Below are positions 51,644 to 60,610 of a DNA stretch of 64,000 bases, one piece after another. This DNA is from Cordylochernes scorpioides. Lineage: Eukaryota > Arthropoda > Arachnida > Pseudoscorpiones > Chernetidae. The stretch lies in the NCBI GenBank assembly GCA_030710605.1, contig CP092864.1, positions 136,649,255 through 136,713,254 of the forward strand. The letters are read 5' to 3'. The notes under the pieces are model-generated. The model saw only the letters and a program-made list of their open reading frames with translations. It was not told the origin of the DNA and did not search any database. Numbering within the stretch: position 1 is the stretch's first letter; each line of letters begins with the position of its first letter. The position numbers and the translations under genes are program-made.

Positions 51644-53191
51644 TTACATGTTCTGGCTCTGCTGTTGGCGAATTTTCCAGACTTCTTTCCCGATTCTGTT
51701 GAGTAGGGTGAAGTTGGTATCATCTATCTCATGCATGGTCAGGAACTTCTGTAGAATGGCGAGAGACTTGAAGGCATCTCCGACTGTCGGTAGTATTTCA
51801 TCTTCCTCTTCCTCGCTGCTTTCATCCTCTTTGCCGAAGTTATTCTTCACCTCGTTGATGATTTGATCCAGATCTCTAAGTTCACTTGTGACTAGATTCT
51901 CATCAACATTGACAAACTCATCGAAAGTCAGTTCTTCATTTGAAATTAAATCCCATTCAGCTTGTGTAATATCTGCTTCATCGATGATTTCAGTTTCATC
52001 TGGTGGGTCATCATCAAATTCATCATTAGAGATGATTCCTGCTTTCTTAAATGCATTTGCGATTGTAATGCAAGAAACACTTTCCCAAGCTGAACGTAGA
52101 AAATGCATAGCATTCAGAATTGTGATCTTTTTTGGAACTTCTCTGTTATCCACATGCATGAGAAGTTTCTTGACTAAAAGCATACGATATCTGGCTTTAA
52201 TGGTACGGATAACACCCTGTTGTAAGGGCTGTACAATATGGTAATTGCCAGAACCAGGGAAGAACACCAATCTCACATTCTTTAATGGTGGAACATCGCT
52301 TGTATGAACCGGACATTCGTCAATAAACAACATAATGGTTCTTCCTTGTCGTATCATCTCTGCATCCAACTTGTAGAGAAACTGTTGAAAGAGTCCGCTA
52401 GTCATCCAAGCATTTCTACTACATTCATAATCACACGGTAGACATTTCACATTCTTAAAGCAATGAGGGATTTCACTTTTTCCAACCACCATAATGGATA
52501 ACTTCTCGCTACCATCTGCATTACAAGCTAACAGCATAGTTAATCTTTCTTTGTTGAGTTTACCATCTTGGCAGGTTTCTCCGAAGTAGGGTCTTGCACG
52601 ACCTGGAAGCAAACTGTAAAAAAGTCCACATTCATCTGCATTGAAGATATCTTTCAACTCGTAGCCTTGACAGAGATTTCGAATGTGCATAGCAAGTGGT
52701 TGTACATCTTTAGAATGAATAAAAATATTTTCTCCACCAATTGAACTAAAAGCCAGACCATTCCTTTTCTTAAACTTGTCTAACCAACCACAAGATGCTG
52801 TAAAAGTCTTTATATCCAACCTATGAGCAATCTCACAAGCTTTTTCTCTCATAATTTGAGAACTTATTGGTGACTTTAATGATCTCATCTCGTTAAACCA
52901 TTTAATTAATATATTTTCCAATTCAGCATATCTTTCTGTTTGAAGTTTGGTACGTTTACATAATTGAATAGCATATTTTGATGCTAGATCTTTTATTTCA
53001 TTTCTTTTTGCCAATATACCTTTTAATGTTGATTCTGGTAAATGGCAATGTTTTGCTAATTCTGCTTTTGTCATATGTGGGTTCCTTTCTGCTTCCAGTA
53101 TGATTTTATATTTTTCTTCTATTGAATGACATTTTCTCTTTGGTGGTTTAATTGGCGTCTGCTGATTAGAATTTGTTACATCTTCTGTCAT
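51644..53191 (-). CDS. Pogo/Tigger-type transposase-derived protein, catalytic triad incomplete
   Basis: This intact 515-codon single-exon frame has the architecture of the pogo/Tigger (TIGD, CENP-B-related) family. An N-terminal psq-like HTH is at residues ~18-65 (SIEEKYKIILEAE, then LPESTLKGILAKR). A CENP-B/Tc5 HTH is at ~75-140 (CGWLDKFKKRNGL). A DDE_1 domain is at ~180-345 (IFNADECGLFYSLLPGRA; KNVKCLPC; AWMTSGLFQQFL). The first Asp (186) is present and the second position is FIDE (291, usually DN). The third catalytic position, normally D in QPLDQG, is Q324 (QPLQQG). The usual PPNTTS loop is FPGSGNYH. A strongly acidic region (~385-465) precedes a hydrophobic C-terminus. The ATG at 53191 is the first in frame. 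No flanking TIRs were seen. It probably binds DNA but cannot transpose, and may be a domesticated host gene. Confidence 0.85.
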   Translation of the reverse strand: MTEDVTNSNQQTPIKPPKRKCHSIEEKYKIILEAERNPHMTKAELAKHCHLPESTLKGILAKRNEIKDLASKYAIQLCKRTKLQTERYAELENILIKWFNEMRSLKSPISSQIMREKACEIAHRLDIKTFTASCGWLDKFKKRNGLAFSSIGGENIFIHSKDVQPLAMHIRNLCQGYELKDIFNADECGLFYSLLPGRARPYFGETCQDGKLNKERLTMLLACNADGSEKLSIMVVGKSEIPHCFKNVKCLPCDYECSRNAWMTSGLFQQFLYKLDAEMIRQGRTIMLFIDECPVHTSDVPPLKNVRLVFFPGSGNYHIVQPLQQGVIRTIKARYRMLLVKKLLMHVDNREVPKKITILNAMHFLRSAWESVSCITIANAFKKAGIISNDEFDDDPPDETEIIDEADITQAEWDLISNEELTFDEFVNVDENLVTSELRDLDQIINEVKNNFGKEDESSEEEEDEILPTVGDAFKSLAILQKFLTMHEIDDTNFTLLNRIGKEVWKIRQQQSQNM

Positions 53192-54194
53192 TTTTGAATG
53201 TGAAAATATACTTTAAATGAATCTTAATAATTTATATTTAATTTTTTATATGTTAGTTTGAAATTAATTTTACTTTTTAAATAAAAATAAATGTATTTGA
53301 CTATATCAAAAATCAAACAAATGATTATTAATAGCAAAATAAATAAACAAAGAAATTATGAAAGATAAAAGCAAAAATGTCACCAACCTAAACATGCAGC
53401 TGTGTTTTGTTAAATGGAAAACCATGTATAAATAGTAAAATATCAAAAATAAAATAGAAGTGTCAAAAATCTGGAATGTTCAAAACGATTGAAAATCGGT
53501 TTAGCTTAAACCAATTGTCAATGTTAAATGTTATGCGATTGTATTTTTAAAATAAACTTTTGTAAAGAAATAAGTATTACTTTTATATCTTAGGAAAAAT
53601 AAATGAAAATATGTTTTAAAAAGTAATAAAACTTGCGTCAAGTTACGGAATGATATAGAATGCACCTAATCGTATAGTAACCAACAAAGTATCTCAATTA
53701 AATACTATTCCTGAACAAAATCTGGAATGTTGTAAAAAGTATTCATTCTCTCAAACCAACATGTCAACCGCGGACATTAAAGATTAAAAGTTGTTATTTA
53801 GGAAAGATGTGAAGACGATAACTCAATGGGTTGCCAGATCTTTCTAAAATGAGTCAAAGAATTATTTTTCTGAAAATATCTGTCCAAATAAATATTTTCA
53901 GCAAAAATAGAAACAAAATTCCTTATCTCATACTTATTATCTACGCTTTAGAAATAAAATATGAATGTTTTAAATTTGACATATTCTTGCAAAAATTTGA
54001 AGAAAAAGACTAATCCTACCCACGGGGATATCTTTAGCATCCACCTCACTTGAAATGTTTTAATTTATAGAAATAATACTTTTTAAGCAAATGCTTTGCT
54101 ATAATATATATATGAATATATTCAAAAAGAAAAATTTACCAGAGTCGAGTATTAACTTTTCTCATAAGGTAATATTTTATTAATTTTCTCTTAC
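53192..54194. other. AT-rich sequence, probable intron/intergenic
   Basis: No transposon ends found. Two copies of an ATCTGGAATGTT motif (53468, 53721). It may hold the upstream region of the Tigger-like gene and the intron following the EGF exon. Confidence 0.35.
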
Positions 54195-54290
54195 CTTTTT
54201 CACATCTTTTCCCAGTAAATCCGTAGACGCAGACACACCTGTCTGAGCCAATGCACCTTCCACCATTCTGGCAAGGTTCTTGACACCGAG
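54195..54290 (-). CDS. Single exon encoding an EGF-like domain (partial host gene)
   Basis: On the minus strand a TTTCAG acceptor (ending at 54291) precedes a 96-bp open exon, and a GTAAGAG donor (starting at 54194) follows it. With phase-1 introns on both sides it encodes [31 protein letters not shown]. Six cysteines are spaced C-3-C-5-C-5-C-1-C-8-C, matching the EGF signature (C-x-C-x2-G-F-x4-C). Symmetric phase-1 exons are the classic shuffled EGF module of extracellular or membrane proteins. The other exons are not visible in the window, so the gene is unnamed. It implies a minus-strand host gene around this locus. Confidence 0.85.
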
Positions 54291-54963
54291 CTGAAACATC
54301 AAAATGTGATTTTTCTCTTATTTCCTTTCAAATCCAAATTATGGTATATCGAGAATGAAAATTCATTATATAAATGTTAAGATTCATATCATTTAGTTTA
54401 AGTTTCACTTTTGCTATTAATTAAATGAGATATGTGTGATTATAAAAAAGATTTGTAGGAGGGTAAAGAAGAGGTGGGGCGAAATACTATAAATGAAAGT
54501 AGTTGTCAGGACTGGACTGGGAAGTAAAGAAGGAGAATGATAAGTGTTCCATTCAGTCAGATTTTCCCAATCTGAGATCCAATTTTGGAAAGTTCTAAAG
54601 TATTTTCCATTTTAATTGATATTCTAATTCATTTCCTTCCTTTGAATAATGTAAGCATGATCCATAGCAAAGTCAGTCTAATATCCCAAATATTATCTTT
54701 TGCCTAAAACCAGATGTACAAATAGAAAACACACTTGTAGTATATCTAATTATTAATCATAGTTGTTATGCTTTTATTAAATATTTCTGTATTTATTTTA
54801 TTTGTCTTATTTTAAAAATATTTTAAATGGTATTGTACTTTATTATTTATATTGTGCATGTGTCTGAGGGTGATAGTACCTTGGCTATAACAGTATATCC
54901 TCATATTAATGGTAAATTTATTTTCTTTTGTAAATACATTTTTTGGAAAAGCCCTATTATATA
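54291..54963. other. Intronic sequence upstream of the EGF exon
   Basis: AT-rich with a polypyrimidine stretch next to the acceptor. No further exon or repeat recognised before the mariner at 54964. Confidence 0.45.
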
Positions 54964-56266
54964 CAGGGTGTACCAGGTAAATTGGGAATTTCAACAATGG
55001 TATTTTAACTGAAATTTTTTGCAAGTAAAAATTAAAATATCCGAATGAAATTTGACACAGTAGTAGATAAAAGGATATAGTTTTTATTTATTCAATGTAG
55101 TTTCCATTATTAGCTACAACAGTCTCGAGGCGAGTGCGGAATGAAGCACAGGCCTTGGCGACGATGACCTTGTCCATTTGGGTCATCACCGTGTGAACTG
55201 CTTTCTTGACAGACTGGATGGTGGTATGAGGAGCTTTGTTGACATCTCTCTCAACAACGCCCCATACATAGTAGTCGAGGGGATTGCAATCTGGAGAATT
55301 AGGGGGCCAAATATCAGGACCCCAGTGACTAGGGACGTTAAGTGTCAGCCACGATTGTGTCTTTTTTGCCTTATGGGCTGGAGCTGAGTCCTGTTGGAAG
55401 ACATACTTCCTTCCTGCGGCCACCATGTCCATCCAAGGCTTCACAAAGGTCTCCAGAACATTGATGTAGGTGTCAGCGTTCATCCTAAGGCCCTTCTCAA
55501 AGAAATGGGGAGGCATGACATCACCTTCACTGCTGATAACGCAAAGGACCATTACGGAGGCAGGAAATTTCGTGTGCATCACGACAGGTATCTCTGAGGG
55601 GTCTTTACAAATCCAGCGATCATTCCTGAGATTTACCTTTTGGTCCACGTCAAAGTTCTTTTCGTCAGAGAAGAACCTTAGCATGCCAAAAGAAACGTGT
55701 TTCAGGTTGTTGAGGAGGGCAGCAGCCTTTCCTTTTCTGTTATTCTTCATATTCTCAGTCAGCAACTGACCTTTCCGAAGGGCATAAGACTTGAGACCAA
55801 GGTCCTCATGGATAGTTCTGACAATTGTCATAGAGCCAACGTCCATTTCCTTGGCTATGGCCCTCATGCTCTTCCCAGGGTTTCCATCAATCTTCTCCTT
55901 GACATTTTTGACAAATTCTTCGCCTCTTACCCTGTCCGATCGACGCGAGTGCTTTTTCCTTGTAGCTATCCCCTCTTTGTTATTGTCGGCCTCATCAAAC
56001 TGCTTCTTGACACGATAAATAGTGGTTTTGGGCAACTTAAGAAAATCCACTATCTCTTTGGGGCTCCTTCCGGCGCGCAGAGCAACGATGATGGCAGCTC
56101 GATTTTCAAATTCTCGTTACTCTTCATCACTACACTGCGCATACATGTACTGTTGCATTTTACATGAATATGGCTACGTAATGAAAAAAAAAACAAGTTT
56201 TTAATCTCAAGTAGTTTTTGTTTTATGGACTGTCAAAGTTAGTCCCAATTTACCTGGTACACCCTG
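54964..56266 (-). mobile_element. Complete mariner-like element, 1303 bp, identical 24-bp TIRs
   Basis: The left end CAGGGTGTACCAGGTAAATT (plus GGGA) is matched base for base by the inverted right end, with TA at 54962-54963 and 56267-56268. It encloses one transposase gene on the minus strand. Identical TIRs and an almost intact gene indicate a young copy. Confidence 0.92.
55088..56158 (-). CDS. DD37D (maT-like) mariner transposase with one early stop
   Basis: The frame runs from an ATG at 56158 to a stop at 55088, 356 codons, with a single internal TAA at 56117-56119 (codon 14). After it the frame is open for 342 codons. The HTH region includes IVALRAGRSPKEIVDFLKL and TTIYRVKKQF; a second HTH has GKSMRAIAKEMDVGSMTI. 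Catalytic residues are all present: FFSDEKNF, VFQQDSAPAH and SPDCNPLDYYVW. There are 37 residues between the second and third Asp, giving DD37D as in maT-type elements. No in-frame ATG lies between the stop and the first HTH, so this copy is likely non-functional unless stop readthrough or reinitiation occurs, but it is one base from coding. Confidence 0.85.
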
Positions 56267-57264
56267 TATAAACACTTTGAGGATTTGAATTTTCAAACAG
56301 AATAACAGAAATAAAATTAACTCAAAATGTGATAGTTTTATAGAACTTTAGGGGGAGAGAATTTATATGTATAAATATTAAAAAGTTAATACTTATTGGT
56401 TGTTAGAATTCAAATTTTCTCATATCTTAATTAAAAAGAAGAATGGGAAAATATTGAACACCTAATGCTAATTAAAGTGTTAGAATTACCACTCCTTAAA
56501 AATAGCCACATCAATCACTAATGAATAAAATTAGGTACTTGAAATACACAGTTTTCAGAACAAGATAAGCCAACTATGTATATTTGTTTCATTGACTTTA
56601 ACCATCTTCAATAGAATGTAATTTTGTCTCAGTTTCCTTTGAAGCAAGAGTTCATATTAATCTAGTTCAAGACTGGTAACAAATTAATGAAATTATGTGT
56701 TATAAATATAAGATTAGGGAAAAACATTTGAAAGTTAATTTTTTGGTTAATTGGTGCAAAATTTTCTATTTGATAATAAGAGTTTCAAAATCACTAACAG
56801 TTAGTTCTATGTCTGTATACATTTGATAAAGCCACTAGGTGAAGACTCAGCAGTAACAGTACACTGAAAATTTAAAACACTAAATTTAATTTAAATAGAA
56901 AGCAACACTCACTATTGATTTTAAATATTTCTTTAAATTTTGTCAAATATTTTTGAGGTGGCACAATTTTATTTAATAAAAAGGGATTTGGTTTTTAGAT
57001 GAAAAAAAAAAAAAAAAGACAAGGAAATGTTATAAAATCTTTCACACTGAAAAAAAATTTTTTTTTGTATGTCAATTTTTATAATGATAGTGCTGGTTAA
57101 GACCCCTTGCAGTATTCCATAGGATATTTTAATGATCCAGTCATTTTTTCATGTATCCAGGTAAACCGGGTGCATACTATGATAATTATGGTGAGAGAGA
57201 GAGGACAGCTAGCAACATATACTGTACAATAATAACTTTACATATAGAAAAGTTTGACCTTATA
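56267..57264. other. AT-rich sequence without recognised features
   Basis: Low-complexity A/T runs around 57000-57070. No gene or repeat family identified. Probably intronic. Confidence 0.4.
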
Positions 57265-58459
57265 CAGTCGAACCTCTTTAATTCAACACCCCAAGGGATC
57301 AGAGCTTTCGGTTGAATTAAAGGAAGTGTTGAATTAAGGTTATATGGTTATATGATTAGGTAATCATCTAACTCGCTAAAATATATATTTTTTAATAGCT
57401 TTGTAATATAAATTAATGATATTAATTGAAACCATTGTGTGTTTTTATATTATTTTCATGATTAACTTTTAGTATCAGTGACAAAATGGCATTAATACAT
57501 ATTTTAGAAACATAAATAATTGTAACAAATAAATTTATTGGCAATGTGTTTCTTTTCAGTAATATAATCAAATATTAACTCTACAGACATTAAAATATTA
57601 AATATAATATATTAAATAATATTTTATTCTAATTGAAAAATATAGCAGTTGAAAGGAAATAAATATGGTAAATATATAAAAAGAAAATTTTAAAATATTA
57701 TTTTTAAATAATCATGAAGAGATCTTTTAAAAAATTCCTTTATAGATATCTGTTTTTGCACTGAAATCCTATTCAGGATGTATTCCAGATGGCATTTTGA
57801 AAAAACATGCATGCCTTTCTTCCTCTGAAATGTCTTTTAATAAATAAATTTTAATGTATTAAAGGCATCCACTGCTGCTGCAGGTGTTATTGATTTTGTG
57901 TTTAAATCTTTTATAATAACACAGAAATGGAATATTGAAATAAAATGTTATCATAATCATTGTTGGATCATTTTATAAAGATTTATTTATTTAAAAAGAA
58001 ATTATTTATAAATTTAAAAATAGCTAAAATATTTCAATGTTAAAAATAAAAAATAAAAATTATTATTAGTTAGCGCATGATGCCGAAATTCCCGCGTAAA
58101 AAAAACAACAATAACATCCGCGAAATTGCGCAACGGCACTGCAAAGTGAAACTTAAAATAACCAGAAACCAAAAGTGCGCAGGCGCGATCGTATCGGCGC
58201 CCGCTGTTGCCGATCGTCGCCGCCCGCCGATGCCGATCGTCGCCGCCGTAATACCGTTTAGCGGTAAAGTTGCATGTAAAATAACATTCAACTGTCGAAA
58301 TTCGAATTTTAAAATGGTCGAACTATCGGAACTGTCGTATTATCGATACTGTCGAATTACGGTTTGTTATTTGATAGGCCGGAGGTCGGGACATCGGAAC
58401 ATGGTCGAATTATCGCCGAGTGTCGAATTGGGGTGTGTCGAATTAACGAGGTTATACTG
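57265..58459. mobile_element. Pogo-D, 1195-bp non-autonomous pogo-like element
   Basis: TA-flanked ends CAGTCGAACCTCTTTAATTC and, inverted, CAGTATAACCTCGTTAATTC. The right part is full of GTCGAATTA-type repeats. The interior is AT-rich with a GC-rich patch at 58170-58260 (GATCGTCGCCGCC repeated). No transposase frame. Confidence 0.7.
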
Positions 58460-58726
58460 TATTTAAAAAGTGCCAGAACCCCATTTGAATACATTCATAG
58501 GTGGGGTTGGACCTATTCAAAATGATTTTTTTTTTTTCAGAAAAAGGGTCAAATGTGAATATTTTTTTAGTCCCAGATGTTAAAACCATCAGCCTCCTTG
58601 ATCAAGTCTTGATTCAGTGGACTGACATGAAAGCTACACCCATTTTCAAGATTAAAAGAGACCCTTATCCTCAAAAATCCACCAGGTCTAATTACCCAGG
58701 TAGGAATGACTTCTTCAAATAATATA
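58460..58726. other. Unassigned sequence
   Basis: No repeat family recognised. The short frame at 58501-58722 has no known motif. Confidence 0.3.
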
Positions 58727-59001
58727 CACTCATGGACAAAACTTAAGGAAGTTGTACCTTTTAGCATGTATATTGGGATTCAGACAATAACTCTGAAATA
58801 TACACTCATGGACAAAACTTAAGGAAGTTGTACCTTTCAGCATGTATGTCGGGATTGAGACAATAACTCTGAAAGATATTACAGCGACCTTTATGGAAGA
58901 CACACAAGATAACCAAAATGTGAACAAAATTGACTGTCGCTTTTAAAAAATAGACGGCAGCATCAAAGACTTTCCCCTTCCTTAAGTTTTGCTCATGAGT
59001 G
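58727..59001. mobile_element. MITE-E, nested pair
   Basis: Starts at 58727 and again at 58800 with CACTCATGGACAAAACTTAA; the common right end is CTTAAGTTTTGCTCATGAGTG at 59001. A copy inserted into, or duplicated, its own left end. Confidence 0.7.
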
Positions 59002-59157
59002 TACAGTTAAACCTTACTTTAATAATATCACTTGGAGCCATTTTATTTTGTTACTATAGCCATGTCTCAAATAAATAGAACTTAAAATTGGAACCTTAGA
59101 ATTATAATGCTATAATCAAGTTGCTGTTATAAAGGAGGATGTCATAACAAGGTTTCA

Positions 59158-59536
59158 TCTATATATATAAAAATGAATGTATGTGTGTGTGTGTCTGTCC
59201 TTTATGCCTGACCAAACCACTCATTGGAACGCCATGAAACTTTGGGAAGTTATTTAGTATAGTACTGGGAAGGTTTCTAGCAAATAAAATTTTTGAAATA
59301 ACTTTTCGCCTAAAAATAATCAAGATAAATATTCTAATTTATCTGTTATAATTCAACAATCTGCTCTAAATATTATCATGATGATACGATGATTTTGTAA
59401 TGTAGAAAATTAGGAAAGACAAAATTCAGGATGACACGGCAATTTATTTGAGACAAGAATAATGATACAATTCCAAGGCAATATACTAATTCCTTTAACT
59501 TCCAATTACCGAGGGAACCAATAAATATTGATTTTT
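59158..59536 (+). mobile_element. Hel-B Helitron, 5' part only
   Basis: Starts TCTATATATATAAAAATGAA after A at 59157. It contains AAAATTAGGAAAGACAAAAT and CAGGATGACACGGC as in 41919-42583, and is cut by the P2 palindrome at 59537. Confidence 0.65.
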
Positions 59537-60010
59537 AAATTACAAAACTATTCTAGACACGTAATATTCTTTTTAAGATAAAACAATTTCTACTGTCCTT
59601 ACTGCAATGGAAAAATTAAAGGGAGGGCCTGGCTCATCAGTGGTGAACCCTCCCAGCGGTTTCGCCAGTTTAATCTACCATACCGCTGTTATATTGCATT
59701 TTTGGAACTTCCTTTTATAGTGATACTGATGCTTGACTCTTTGAATGGGTATTTTAGATGAACTATGGACATAAGCTTTTATTAATCTAAAATACCCATT
59801 CGAAGAGTCAAGCATCAGTATCACTATAAAAGGAAGTTCCAAAAATGCAATATAACAGCGGTATGGTAGATTAAACTGGTGAAACCGCTGGGAGGGTTCA
59901 CCACTGATGAGCCAGGCTCTCCCTTTAATTTTTCCATTGCAATAAGGACAGTAGAAATTGTTTTATTTTAAAAAGAATAATACGCCTGTAAAATAGTTTT
60001 GTAATTTGAT
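59537..60010. mobile_element. P2 palindromic element (~470 bp)
   Basis: Two inverted arms of ~220 bp (ATTCTTTTTAAGATAAAACA..; GGGAGGGCCTGGCTCATCAG; CGGTTTCGCCAG; GGAACTTCCTTTTATAGTG) meet around 59790, with TCTAAAATACCCATTCGAAG as the inner arm. Fragments of the same arms are scattered at 2820, 14690, 17350, 27786, 43672 and 50990. Confidence 0.75.
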
Positions 60011-60610
60011 AATGTTGGGACACCTCGTGACCATAATATGCCAAAGTAACCCAGAACCCCACCTAACCTAACCATATCCCACCTTTGTCCATTTAAGTTA
60101 CCAACCTCTGGTGATTGCGAGGTGTTGAGATGGAGCCTGAAGCCACCTTTAGCCTTGGCAGCACTGAGCCAGAGACCGAGATCCCCTTCCTGGTGGTCAA
60201 GACACCTGACCTGTGGTGGATGACCTGGCCCCACCAACACCAGGATAGTCCAAGATGGACTCAGACACCCCTCCCGGGTGATCAAGTCACCTGACCTGTG
60301 GTGGATGACCTGGCCCCACCAACACCAGGATAGTCCAAGATGGACTCAGACACCCCTTCCTGGTGGTCAAGACACCTGACCTATGGTGGATGACCTGGCC
60401 CCACCAACACCAAGCTAGCCTGAGAATGACTCAGATACCCCTTCCTGTTGGTCGAGCCACATGTCCGATGGTGGCCGACTTGACCACAAGCCAGTCCAAG
60501 ATGGACCCAGACACCCTTCCCTGTAGTCAAGCCACCGACCTATGGTGCTTGACCTGACTCCACCACAAGCCCTGAACCTTTCCCAAGCTGACCCCAAGAT
60601 GCCCAGATCC
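60011..60610. repeat. GC-rich ~84-bp minisatellite
   Basis: Units read GACACCTGACCTGTGGTGG, ATGACCTGGCCCCACCAACA, CCAGGATAGTCCAAGATGGA, CTCAGACACCCCTTCC. Three good and several degenerate copies span 60190-60600. The composition is unlike the AT-rich surroundings. Open frames through it lack known motifs. Confidence 0.7.

Noticed and set aside
51251..53760. Mobile Tigger element around the 515-codon gene
   Set aside because: I looked for inverted CAGT..AACC-type or other TIRs within several hundred bases on both sides and saw none.
55178..56167. Plus-strand frames over the mariner
   Set aside because: Antisense shadows of the transposase; no independent motif.
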